DNA of 64,000 nt from Rhizobiales bacterium CCH10-E5 (GTDB taxonomy: Bacteria > Pseudomonadota > Alphaproteobacteria > Rhizobiales > Beijerinckiaceae), in the NCBI GenBank assembly GCA_001556125.1, contig LSIG01000125.1, positions 5,194 through 69,193 on the forward strand, given 5' to 3'. Under the pieces are notes generated by a model. The model was given only the letters and a program-made list of their open reading frames with translations. It was not told the DNA's origin and made no database searches. Both the position numbers and the translations under genes were made by a program. This document shows positions 17,783 through 25,618 of this stretch, in pieces. Position 1 is the first letter of the stretch; each line of letters begins with the position of its first letter.

Positions 17783-20761
17783 TTACGCCGCTGCGATCTG
17801 GCAGAGCGTGACCTTGCCTTCGTGCATCGCCGTCACCGGGTCGTAGCCATAGGTGGTGACGATGTTGACGGATTCGCCGAGCACGATCGGATCCGTGCCC
17901 TTCGGGTAGTTCCCGCGCTGGTCCTGCCCTTGGTAGAACCCGCCGAAGTGGAAGGGCATGAACGCGACGCCCTTGCCGACGCGCTCGGTGACCAGCGCCT
18001 TGACGCGGGCCTTCGAGTTGTTCTCCGGGCCCGACACCCAGACGAAGGCGCCGTCCTTGATGCCGCGCGCGGCCGCATCCGCCGGGTTGATCTCGACGAA
18101 CATGTCCTGCTGCAGCTCGGCCAGCCACTTGTTCGAGCGGGTTTCCTCGCCGCCGCCCTCGTACTCGACCAGACGGCCGGAGGTGAGGACGATCGGGAAG
18201 GACTTCGCGATGCCCTTCTCGACCGCCGCCTTCTGGACGGAGGTGTGGAGGTTGGGGATGCGCAGCGTCCGCTCGTCCGGACGGGCCGGCCATTTCGCCA
18301 CGAGGTCGACGCGGGGCGAGTAGATCGGCTCACGGTGAGTCGGCACCGGGTCAGGCAGGTTCCAGGCATTGGCCCGGGCCTTGCCGTTGCCGTAGGGCAC
18401 GCAGCCATGCTTCAGCGCAACGCGCTGGATGCCGCCGGAGAGGTCGTTCGCCCAGCTCACCGCATCGATGTTGTTGCCACCGATCCAGGTGATGGTCTCG
18501 AGCTCCTTGGGCGTCAGATCGGCATCCCAGCCGAGCTTCTTGAGCACGCCCATGGTGAACTCGGGATAGCCGTCCTTGATCTCCGAGTTGAGGGAGTAGG
18601 AGCCGTTCTCCGCCAGCAGCGTGTCATTGACCTTGCTGCCGTCGGCGAGCGTGCGCTCGCGGGTGAGGCCGAAGCGGGGACGGAAGGTGCCGCCGCCGTT
18701 CCCCGCCTCGAGCGAGGTATTGTAGAGGATGTGGGTACCGGGATGCTTGAGCTCCGGCGTGCCCCAGCACGGCCAGGGCAGGCCGTAATAGTCGTTCTCG
18801 ACGGGCGAGCCCTTGGCGCCGCGCAGGCTCACGAGATCGAACTTGTCCTGATGCTCCATGTGGAGCTTCAGGCGCTCCGGCGACTGGCCGGTGTAGCCGG
18901 TCGACCAGCCGCCGCGGTTGATCTCGCGCAGGATGGACTCAGGCGAGGGCTCGGGGCCGTACTTGCCCTGCACCATCTCGTAGTTCTTGTGCATCTGCTC
19001 GGCAAAGCCGAGCTTCTGCGCCAGCTTGTAGATGACGAAATAGTCGCTCGCGGCCTCGAAGATCGGTTCGACGACCTTTTCGCCCCACTGCACCGAACGG
19101 TTGGAGCAGGTGCGCGAGCCCGAGCATTCGAACTGCGTGCCGATCGGCAGCAGATAGGTGCCGTTCTTGCGCCCGCCGAGCGAGACGAAGTTCGTCGGGT
19201 GCGGGTCGGCGACCACGAGGAGTTCGAGCTTCTCGAGCCCCTTCACCGCGTCGGGCATGCGGGGAATCGTGTTGCCGCCATGGCCCATGATGAACATGGC
19301 CTTGAGGTTGTCCATCTGATCGACCTGCTCGGCCGGCAGATTGGCCGCATCGAACCAGCGGGTCGAGGTGTGGCCAGAGGTCTCCATATTGGCCTTGCGC
19401 GTCCGCGCCGGCCGGCCGCCCTTGGCCGGAACCTCGTCGAAGCGGGTGACGAAGTAGTCGTAGGGCACGTCCCAGACGCGCGCCCAGTGGCGCCAGGCGC
19501 CCTCGACCAGCCCGTAGTAGCAAGGCAGGTTCGAGATATCGAGGCCGAAGTCGGTCGCGCCCTGCACGTTGCAGTGGCCGCGGAAGATGTTGGCGCCATT
19601 ACCCATGCCGCCAACGTTGCCGGTGGCGAGGAGCAGGTTGCAGATGGCGCGGACGTTGGCGGTGCCGACCGAGTGCTGGGTCACGCCCATGCACCAGATG
19701 AAGGTGGCGGGCTTGACCTTGGCAAAGGTTTCGGCGGCACGCTTCAGCTGCGCCTCGGGCACGCCGGTGATGTCCTCGACCGTCTTGGGGTCGTATTTCT
19801 CGACCTCCTTGCGGACATCATCCATGCCGTGCACGCGGGCGGCGAGGAATTCCTTATCTTCCCAGCCGTTCTTGAAGATGTGCCACATCATGCCCCAGAT
19901 CACCGCGATATCGGTGCCCGAGCGGATGCGGATGTAGTCCGTCGCATGGGCCGCGGTGCGGGTCAGACGCGGATCGAAGACGATGACGTTGGCGCGGTTC
20001 TGCTCCTTGCCGACGAGGATGTGCTGCATCGAGACCGGATGCGCCTCGGCCGCGTTCGACCCCATGAACATGATCGTCTTGGAGTTGCGGATGTCGTTGT
20101 AGGAGTTCGTCATCGCGCCGTAGCCCCAGGTGTTGGCAACACCCGCGACCGTGGTGGAGTGACAGATGCGCGCCTGGTGGTCGACGTTGTTCGTGCCCCA
20201 GAAGGCGGCGAACTTACGGAACAGATAGGCGCCCTCGTTCGAGAACTTGGCCGAGCCGAGCAGATAGACGGAGTCGGCGCCGGACTTGGCCCGGATCTCC
20301 ATCATCTTGTCGCCGATCTCATTGATCGCGACGTCCCAGGAGATGCGCTGCCACTGGCCGTTGACCAGCTTCATCGGATACTTGATGCGGCGGTCGCCAT
20401 GGACCAGTTCGCGCACGGACGCGCCCTTGGCGCAGTGCGAGCCGCGGTTGATCGGGCTCTCCCAGGCCGGCTCCTGGTCGACCCAGACGCCGTTGGCGAC
20501 CTCGGCCTTGACGGTGCAGCCCACCGAGCAGTGCGTGCAGATGTTCTTGACGACCTTGGTGCCGGTCGCCGGGCCGAGGCCGGCGGCCTCGGCCTTGCGG
20601 ACGGACCCGATCTGAAGGGCGCCGGCGGCGGCGATGCCGCCCGCGACGAGACCCGAACGGCGCAGGAAGGCGCGGCGGTCCATGACGCCGGACGACAGGC
20701 CGGCGATCGCGGACTGGAGCCGGCCGCGCTGGACGTCGGCGGATTTACGCTTGATCAGCAT
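17783..20761 (-). CDS. Formate dehydrogenase catalytic subunit, Mo/W-bis-MGD, Tat-exported
   Basis: Oxidises formate to CO2. 992 residues. The twin-arginine signal MDRRAFLRRSGLVAGG (about 27-42) and its hydrophobic core show export to the periplasmic side. The [4Fe-4S] ligands are Cys75, Cys78, Cys82 and Cys110. The active-site residue is cysteine (Cys200 with His201 in QARICHSTTVAG), encoded by TGT, so this is not a selenoprotein. A C-terminal molydopterin-dinucleotide-binding domain is visible from about residue 860 (PIVLTSGRLVEYEGGGEETR). It is tightly packed with the Tat-signal gene upstream (13 bases) and the Fe-S subunit downstream. With the beta and gamma subunits it forms a quinone-reducing respiratory formate dehydrogenase. 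Confidence 0.95.
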   Translation of the reverse strand: MLIKRKSADVQRGRLQSAIAGLSSGVMDRRAFLRRSGLVAGGIAAAGALQIGSVRKAEAAGLGPATGTKVVKNICTHCSVGCTVKAEVANGVWVDQEPAWESPINRGSHCAKGASVRELVHGDRRIKYPMKLVNGQWQRISWDVAINEIGDKMMEIRAKSGADSVYLLGSAKFSNEGAYLFRKFAAFWGTNNVDHQARICHSTTVAGVANTWGYGAMTNSYNDIRNSKTIMFMGSNAAEAHPVSMQHILVGKEQNRANVIVFDPRLTRTAAHATDYIRIRSGTDIAVIWGMMWHIFKNGWEDKEFLAARVHGMDDVRKEVEKYDPKTVEDITGVPEAQLKRAAETFAKVKPATFIWCMGVTQHSVGTANVRAICNLLLATGNVGGMGNGANIFRGHCNVQGATDFGLDISNLPCYYGLVEGAWRHWARVWDVPYDYFVTRFDEVPAKGGRPARTRKANMETSGHTSTRWFDAANLPAEQVDQMDNLKAMFIMGHGGNTIPRMPDAVKGLEKLELLVVADPHPTNFVSLGGRKNGTYLLPIGTQFECSGSRTCSNRSVQWGEKVVEPIFEAASDYFVIYKLAQKLGFAEQMHKNYEMVQGKYGPEPSPESILREINRGGWSTGYTGQSPERLKLHMEHQDKFDLVSLRGAKGSPVENDYYGLPWPCWGTPELKHPGTHILYNTSLEAGNGGGTFRPRFGLTRERTLADGSKVNDTLLAENGSYSLNSEIKDGYPEFTMGVLKKLGWDADLTPKELETITWIGGNNIDAVSWANDLSGGIQRVALKHGCVPYGNGKARANAWNLPDPVPTHREPIYSPRVDLVAKWPARPDERTLRIPNLHTSVQKAAVEKGIAKSFPIVLTSGRLVEYEGGGEETRSNKWLAELQQDMFVEINPADAAARGIKDGAFVWVSGPENNSKARVKALVTERVGKGVAFMPFHFGGFYQGQDQRGNYPKGTDPIVLGESVNIVTTYGYDPVTAMHEGKVTLCQIAAA

Positions 20762-20774
20762 GGTGCGGCGCCTC

Positions 20775-20975
20775 TCAGTAACGGTTGACGCGGTAGAAGT
20801 CCTTGACGTGCTCCGACTCGCGGTAGCGCGCCTTGGTCTCCTCCTTGCCCGGATCGACGGCCGCGGCCGGCGTCACCATCGCCGGCGTCGCCGCCAGCGT
20901 GGCACCCGCGCCCAGCGCCTTGAAGAAGCTGCGGCGATCGACGGCCGGTTTTCCGGTTTCTTTGCTGTTCGACAT
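20775..20975 (-). CDS. Small Tat-signal protein of formate dehydrogenase operons
   Basis: A 66-residue protein, mostly a twin-arginine signal: VDRRSFFKALGAGATLAATP, then a short charged tail ending HVKDFYRVNRY. It matches the family named 'formate dehydrogenase region TAT target' (TIGR02811). The ATG at 20975 is chosen, with GGGAG upstream. It sits between the chaperone gene and the catalytic subunit gene. It is probably a small stabilising or co-exported subunit of the Fdh complex; its precise job is unknown. Confidence 0.88.
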   Translation of the reverse strand: MSNSKETGKPAVDRRSFFKALGAGATLAATPAMVTPAAAVDPGKEETKARYRESEHVKDFYRVNRY

Positions 20976-21019
20976 CGTCGTCTCCCACGCGTCGGGTTGA
21001 GCGTTTTGTGTGTTGCCGG

Positions 21020-21826
21020 TCATGCGGGCAGCCCCGCAGCCTGCGTTTCGATGGACAGGAACAGGCTGCCGAGCCGCCCCACCGCCTTGTAGAATTTCGC
21101 GGCCTTCGCGATCTCGAGATCGGCAAAGAAGCGCTCGCCCCAGGGCTGGATGTGCCGGGCGTAGAAGCGATCCGCGTCGATGCCGTCGGCGGCGACCTCG
21201 CCGCGCAGCAGCTTCGCCATGATGTCGAGCAGCACGGCGATGTGGTCTTCCGGCTCGCCGGCACGCGCATCGCGGGCAAGGCCGAGGGCACCCATGTCCT
21301 CGCGCACGAGCGCCAGCGGGCGCTCGTGCAGGAAGCCGGTCAGGTAATAGGACGCGTATGGGAGCAATTCTCCGCGGCCGACGCCGATGAAGAGTTCGAA
21401 GAACTCATCGCGCAGGCTTTCGGGCGTCGCCTCGTCGGCGGCTTCCGCCAAAGCGAGATGCGCCATGCCGAAGGGCGAGGCGTCGCCCTGCAGGCTGCGG
21501 AGGACCTCAAGCGTCTCGGTCGTCGGGGCCCGCCACAACAGAGCGCCGATCAGTTCGCACTCTTGCGCCCGCGCGGCATCGATCTCGTCGATCGGTTGCG
21601 TCAGCGTGATTTCGGAGTGGACTGGGGCTGTGGCCTCCGGCTGGGGATAGAGGTCGGGCCGCAGCTCGGTACGCGGAATGCCCGTCGTCGCCTCGACGGA
21701 CAGCACACGGTCGGCCGGCACGCGCTTCCAGCTCGAAATCGCCGGCTGCGAAATGCCGAGACTGCGCGCCAGAGCCCGGACACCGCCGACGCTTCCGATA
21801 GCCTTTTCCAGTGCCGGGTCGCGCAT
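21020..21826 (-). CDS. Fusion of a Cro/YdaS-like HTH domain to a TorD-family redox-enzyme chaperone
   Basis: 268 residues from the ATG at 21826. Residues about 4-60 (DPALEKAIGSVGGVRALARS, LGISQPAISSWKRVPADRVL) form a helix-turn-helix of the Cro/YdaS type. Residues about 85-260 match TorD/DmsD chaperones: all-alpha, with GDASPFGMAHLALAEAADEA, DEFFELFIGVGRGELLPYAS and YYLTGFLHERPLA. TorD proteins bind Tat signal peptides and apo-molybdoenzymes and guide cofactor loading. The gene heads the fdh structural operon, so the client is probably the catalytic subunit. The fusion suggests a chaperone that also reports client state to DNA. The start is uncertain: a TTG at 21910 is open, no good ribosome site precedes the ATG, and an FNR-like box abuts it. 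Confidence 0.82.
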   Translation of the reverse strand: MRDPALEKAIGSVGGVRALARSLGISQPAISSWKRVPADRVLSVEATTGIPRTELRPDLYPQPEATAPVHSEITLTQPIDEIDAARAQECELIGALLWRAPTTETLEVLRSLQGDASPFGMAHLALAEAADEATPESLRDEFFELFIGVGRGELLPYASYYLTGFLHERPLALVREDMGALGLARDARAGEPEDHIAVLLDIMAKLLRGEVAADGIDADRFYARHIQPWGERFFADLEIAKAAKFYKAVGRLGSLFLSIETQAAGLPA

Positions 21827-21840
21827 TTGACTCAGGTCAA
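21827..21840. promoter_or_regulatory. FNR/FixK-like box, TTGAC-N4-GTCAA
   Basis: Perfect dyad TTGAC-TCAG-GTCAA fits the FixK/FNR consensus TTGAY-N4-RTCAA at every position. It abuts the proposed start of the HTH-TorD gene. An activating box would place transcription start near 21792, inside that reading frame. So either the true start is downstream, or the box represses, or it is the operator of the HTH domain itself. Confidence 0.5.
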
Positions 21841-21920
21841 TGTCCTTTGGGCAGGGCGGCTCAACAATCGGCCGCCCGAGCTGCCGTGATAACGACAGGT
21901 TATTGCCCAAAAATAAAACG

Positions 21921-21946
21921 ATTCCAATCTCTTTTCAGATTGGAAT
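21921..21946 (-). terminator. Rho-independent terminator after DUF3306 gene
   Basis: ATTCCAATCT and AGATTGGAAT form a perfect 10-bp stem with loop CTTTTC. On the minus strand it is followed by CGTTTTATTTTT, the best U-tract in the window. The DUF3306 stop codon begins inside the loop. It separates the accessory operon from the HTH-TorD/fdh operon. Confidence 0.85.
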
Positions 21947-22648
21947 TGCGCCACCTCCACGCTTGCGCACACGCACGGAAACCGGCTCGCGCGGGGCCTC
22001 TTGCTGCATTGCAGCATCGAGACCTGATGACGTCGAAGCGCGTTCCTGCCGCGGATTTGGGCGGTTTTCCGAGCTTGCCGTGAGGCGCAGCGGGGCAGGC
22101 TCCTCGTCCGCAGACTCGCCTTCCCGCACCGCAGCATCGGTGCTCTCCGACTTGTCCTTAGACGAAAGGGGATGCGACATCCCGTCGCCGGGTGCCTCTT
22201 CGGTGACCAGGGTGGCTGCCGTTGGGGCAGGCTGCTCACCGAAGATGCCGCGGACCAACTCGGCTATGTCGTCCGATTCCGTCAGCGGGCCATAACCCGG
22301 CGCCCCGCCAGGCGTGTTCCAGTCGAGCGCATAGTCGCGCGCGGGGTTCTCGAAGTTGGCGATCGCGGGGTCGTTTTCCCAGGCGCGCCGCATGGCGGCG
22401 AGCTTCCACGTCTCCGGCACGTTCTGCTTCAGCCAGGAGGCCAGGTCGAAGTCCTTGTCGATCAGATCAAGCGAGGGGGGCTCGATCATCTCGACCTCAG
22501 GCTCGGGCGCTTCGGTCGCGGCCGGCGCAGCGCTCTCGGTTGCCGAGGCGGCAGGGAGCGATGCCGGCTGCTCCTCAAGCTCGCCCGCGCGCTTGCGGCG
22601 CGACCAGCGGCTGAGGAAGCCCTCGTCTGACGGCGTGCGCGTGCTCAT
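21935..22648 (-). CDS. DUF3306 protein, formate dehydrogenase-associated
   Basis: A 237-residue soluble protein of the DUF3306 family. Family marks are the N-terminal FLSRWSRRKRAGELE and the central WKLAAMRRAWENDPAIANFE followed by DWNTPGGAPGYGPL. The middle (about 25-60) and the last 90 residues are low-complexity, acidic and probably disordered. No signal peptide, membrane segment or metal motif is seen. The start overlaps the DUF3305 stop by 4 bases. Biochemical function is unknown; constant linkage of the family to fdh genes suggests assembly or regulation of the enzyme. Confidence 0.85.
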   Translation of the reverse strand: MSTRTPSDEGFLSRWSRRKRAGELEEQPASLPAASATESAAPAATEAPEPEVEMIEPPSLDLIDKDFDLASWLKQNVPETWKLAAMRRAWENDPAIANFENPARDYALDWNTPGGAPGYGPLTESDDIAELVRGIFGEQPAPTAATLVTEEAPGDGMSHPLSSKDKSESTDAAVREGESADEEPAPLRLTASSENRPNPRQERASTSSGLDAAMQQEAPREPVSVRVRKRGGGAIPI

Positions 22649-23175
22649 GGTGCGCCCCCGGGCCCGCTTTCGCGCCGACGCAGGCCCGGCTCGGGCCGGG
22701 GTGCCGACCCCTTGCGCGGGTCATGCTCGCTGCGCTTGCGCTTGATGAATTCGCGCTCGACATGGTGCGCCTCGAAGAAGGCGAGCACGGCCTCGGCGAT
22801 GGCGAGCGGCATCGGCAGCGCCTCGACGATATCGCCGACATTCTCGCAATAGACCTCGCCCTCGAAGGGGTCAGCGGTCACGCCGACGAACTCAATCTCG
22901 GGCTCTATTCCGGTCGGGCGGATCGCGACCCAGAGCTTGGCGCGGCCCGCCTGAAAATTCTCGCGAAAATGGGCGGTGTCGACCGAATGCAGCGTCAGCG
23001 TCGCCGGGCCGAGATAGAACTGGCGCCGGCCCGGCTCGCCCGGCAACTCGGTCCAGGGCGCGAGCGGCGGCGGCTCCGGCAGCACGGCGAGCGGCGCCCA
23101 GGCGTGGTCCGCCCAGGGCGAGTCGATGGCGCGCCGTTCGACGACGATCCCGACCTCGATGTGCTGCTGCGTCAT
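22645..23175 (-). CDS. DUF3305 protein, formate dehydrogenase-associated
   Basis: A 176-residue protein of the DUF3305 family, recognised by the N-terminal VGIVVERRAIDSPWADHAWA and WVAIRP preceding a compact alpha/beta body. The C-terminal tail (about 145-176) is strongly basic (EFIKRKRSEHDPRKGS), which may bind RNA, DNA or an acidic partner such as DUF3306. The start is the ATG at 23175, 10 bases after DUF6352. Function is unknown. Confidence 0.85.
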   Translation of the reverse strand: MTQQHIEVGIVVERRAIDSPWADHAWAPLAVLPEPPPLAPWTELPGEPGRRQFYLGPATLTLHSVDTAHFRENFQAGRAKLWVAIRPTGIEPEIEFVGVTADPFEGEVYCENVGDIVEALPMPLAIAEAVLAFFEAHHVEREFIKRKRSEHDPRKGSAPRPEPGLRRRESGPGGAP

Positions 23176-23185
23176 CGCGGACTCC

Positions 23186-24196
23186 TCAGTTCGCCATTTC
23201 GCGCCGGGCGAGCGGCAGGCCGGCGACGAGGTTCTGTGGCTTCAGCCGCAGCAGATTGTCACCCGACATGGCCATGATCAGATAGATGGGCTTGCCCTTC
23301 GCCGCCGGCAGGACCGGGACCTCGGCTGGCAGCGTCAGGGTGAACAGGGCGAGCACGCGCGCCATGTCGGCCGCGGCGACCGTCTTCCCCTGCCAGAGCG
23401 CATTGCCGATGGCGGTCGCCTCGGCGTCGAGCCCGACGAACCAGCGCCAGTCCGCATCCGTCACCGTCTCCAGCGGTTCGATGGCGACGTCGAAACCATG
23501 GATCTGGCGGATCCAGTGCCGCAAGGCCTGGCCAAGCGCCGCCCGGCCGGACGGCGACCCGCCGAGATCCAGCACCATGTCGAACCCGTCCGAGCGCTGC
23601 CAATAACGATCGGCATTCGCCGGCTTGAGGATGTCGAGTTCGGTCGCCGCCGGTCCGCCCAGCATGGCGAGCAGCGGCGAGGCGTGCCGGTCGGCCTCGT
23701 GGCCCTCGATCATCTCGGCATCGGCGAGCAGGATCGTGTTCTCGTGGAAGGTGACGCGCTGCGGGCGGAACAGGCACTCGGCGGCGCGGGTGACGAAGGG
23801 ATCATCGGCCTCGTCGAGCGCGGCGCGCATGATGACGTGAACCAGCTGGTCGAGGAAGAGCGGCGGGATCCCGCTCACGCCCTCGCGGATGAGGCCGGCA
23901 TAGGCCGCCTCCAGCGTCGGCGCGGCCAGCAGCCGGTCGCGCCAGCCGAGCATGAAGCGCCAGTTCTCGCGCGCGTCCTCGTCGGCGATGGCCTCGATCG
24001 CGCTCGCCGGCACCTCCGCCTGAGGCGTCTCCATCAGCCTTGAATGAAGCGCACGCTCGGCCTCGCAGGCTTCCTGCGGCGGCAGCAGTTCCGGCCGGGC
24101 GAGATAGGCCTTGAGGAAGTCGTCGGTCACGCGCAGCCCGCCGCCGGGTTCGCGGTCCAGCAGGAGATGGCCGGAGCTGGCCCAGAAATGCGTCAT
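23186..24196 (-). CDS. DUF6352 family protein
   Basis: A 336-residue soluble protein matching the DUF6352 family (N terminus THFWASSGHLLLDR). The first half is mostly helical with many acidic residues; the second half is mixed and carries IYLIMAMSGDNLLRLKPQNL near the end. No catalytic motif is recognisable. Start and upstream stop overlap by 4 bases (ATGA). It lies in the fdh accessory operon between DUF6505 and DUF3305. Confidence 0.8.
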   Translation of the reverse strand: MTHFWASSGHLLLDREPGGGLRVTDDFLKAYLARPELLPPQEACEAERALHSRLMETPQAEVPASAIEAIADEDARENWRFMLGWRDRLLAAPTLEAAYAGLIREGVSGIPPLFLDQLVHVIMRAALDEADDPFVTRAAECLFRPQRVTFHENTILLADAEMIEGHEADRHASPLLAMLGGPAATELDILKPANADRYWQRSDGFDMVLDLGGSPSGRAALGQALRHWIRQIHGFDVAIEPLETVTDADWRWFVGLDAEATAIGNALWQGKTVAAADMARVLALFTLTLPAEVPVLPAAKGKPIYLIMAMSGDNLLRLKPQNLVAGLPLARREMAN

Positions 24197-24747
24197 GTCA
24201 GCCTGGTCTTTTCGAGATTGAGGAGGTCGACATGCTCGACCGGCCCGTCCTCCTCGCCCGCCACCTCGAGGAATTCGAAGGCGCGGAAGCCTTCGCTCTG
24301 GCTGGCGTCGCGCGGCGTCAGGGTGCGGAAGCGCTCGCGAATCTCGCCGTCTTCAATCGTCCGGTGCAAAGCGAGCAGGGTCTGAGGGGGATGATCGCAG
24401 AGGGTGGCGGCAAAAGCGACCTCCTCGGCGGCGGCCGCGCGCGCCGTCGCGAGATCGGGTGCGCCGAGCTTGTCGACGAGATGACCGGCGAGGCTTTCGA
24501 CCGCCGCCTCGCGCTCGGCCTCGCTCGCCTCCGTCACCACGGCGAGCGTGCTCCAGCCGAAGCTCGCCACGCCGAGGAAGCCGGAGCGGAAGGCGGCCTT
24601 GCCCTTGGCGTCGAGCGCGGAGGGATCGGTGCCGCCGAACAGGAAGGACCCGGTCACGAGCCAGTCGCCCGGCTCGGCCGCCCTCCGGAAGACGAAGGTG
24701 TCGGACGGGTCGAGCCGGATGGCGCGAGGCAGCTTCAGCCCCTTCAC
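24193..24747 (-). CDS. DUF6505 family protein
   Basis: A 184-residue soluble protein matching the DUF6505 family (N terminus LKLPRAIRLDPSDTFVFRRA). It starts at GTG 24747, overlapping the stop of the ligase-like gene by 4 bases (GTGA). A glycine-rich WLVTGSFLFGG segment and a helical middle are visible; no known active site. Tight coupling on both sides shows that it works with its neighbours. Function is unknown. Confidence 0.8.
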   Translation of the reverse strand: MKGLKLPRAIRLDPSDTFVFRRAAEPGDWLVTGSFLFGGTDPSALDAKGKAAFRSGFLGVASFGWSTLAVVTEASEAEREAAVESLAGHLVDKLGAPDLATARAAAAEEVAFAATLCDHPPQTLLALHRTIEDGEIRERFRTLTPRDASQSEGFRAFEFLEVAGEEDGPVEHVDLLNLEKTRLT

Positions 24748-25487
24748 AGCTTCGGCCCGCCGCTCTCGCGGTCCAGCCAGTCGACCCGGGCCAGCGCCTC
24801 GACCAGGCTGCGGCGCTCGGTACCGGCCTGGGTGGTCGCGACGAGATCGCCGTTGGGCTCGATGCCGTGGCGCGTGCCGACGACCTTGTCGAGCCGGTCA
24901 AGCCAGCGCAGCGCGGCAGCCTTGGGCCCGGCGCTCTGCCAGCGGGTGACGGCCAGCATGAGATGGCGGGCGAAGGCCTCGATCAGATCGACGGCGTCGA
25001 TCTCCTCGAAGCCCTCCTCGGCCATCCCGACACCGACCTGCCCGATCGCGAAGGGCGTCATCGTGGTGGCCCGCAGCATGGCGCCGAAGACGACCCAATC
25101 CGGCACCTCATCCTCGCCGCAGTTCTGCGGCCAGGCGAGCCGGCCGCCGCCGATCAGGCCGAGATCGTAGATCAGCGCATCGGGCCAGCGGAACAGGATC
25201 GGCCGCTCGGGCGGGCTGTAGACCGCAAGCGCGTCGGCCAGCGCCGTCATCGCGAGGTAATGCGCCAGCCGCGCCTCGCGCAGCGGATTATCGGGTTCGA
25301 GCACGACGGCAAATTCGATGACGTCGAAGCGCCGGGTCCAGACCAGCGTCGCCGCGCCCGCCTCGGCCGCGATCGAACAGGCATGGGCGAAGGCGTCGCC
25401 CGATTCCCGCAGCGCGACCAGCGAGAATCCCGGCGGCAGGACCGGCTCGCGGCGCAGATCGTCCGTACGCAGGGCGCTGGCTGCCAT
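24744..25487 (-). CDS. Biotin/lipoate protein ligase-like protein (DUF4444 type), catalytic Lys replaced
   Basis: A 247-residue protein with the biotin/lipoate ligase fold pattern and a C-terminal DUF4444-like part. The segment FRWPDALIYD aligns with the BirA motif KWPND, but the catalytic lysine is arginine here. The glycine/arginine-rich nucleotide loop (GRGRRGR in BirA) is also absent, with LVWTRRFD in its place. The ATG at 25487 has GGAGG upstream, so it is preferred over an ATG at 25556. It is the first gene of the minus-strand accessory operon. It is probably not a normal ligase. It may bind lipoyl or biotinyl groups, or adenylate something else. Confidence 0.75.
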   Translation of the reverse strand: MAASALRTDDLRREPVLPPGFSLVALRESGDAFAHACSIAAEAGAATLVWTRRFDVIEFAVVLEPDNPLREARLAHYLAMTALADALAVYSPPERPILFRWPDALIYDLGLIGGGRLAWPQNCGEDEVPDWVVFGAMLRATTMTPFAIGQVGVGMAEEGFEEIDAVDLIEAFARHLMLAVTRWQSAGPKAAALRWLDRLDKVVGTRHGIEPNGDLVATTQAGTERRSLVEALARVDWLDRESGGPKL

Positions 25488-25618
25488 GATCGGGCTTCCT
25501 CCGAGACTGCGACGAAACACGCCGGCTTCGTTTCTTTTGAACCGCTCCAATTCCATATAAGCATGGTTTATCGCAAGAGAGGCGACACAACGCCGCCGGC
25601 CCGAGGATCAAGCCCACC

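Noticed and set aside
17783..20761. Possible selenocysteine formate dehydrogenase
   Set aside because: The active-site codon is TGT (Cys200), not TGA, and no SECIS-like hairpin is needed.
17822..20788. Plus-strand frame of 988 codons opposite the formate dehydrogenase catalytic gene
   Set aside because: An exact shadow of the fdh gene, rich in Arg/Asp/His/Leu, with no family features. The minus-strand protein has a complete set of Fdh motifs.
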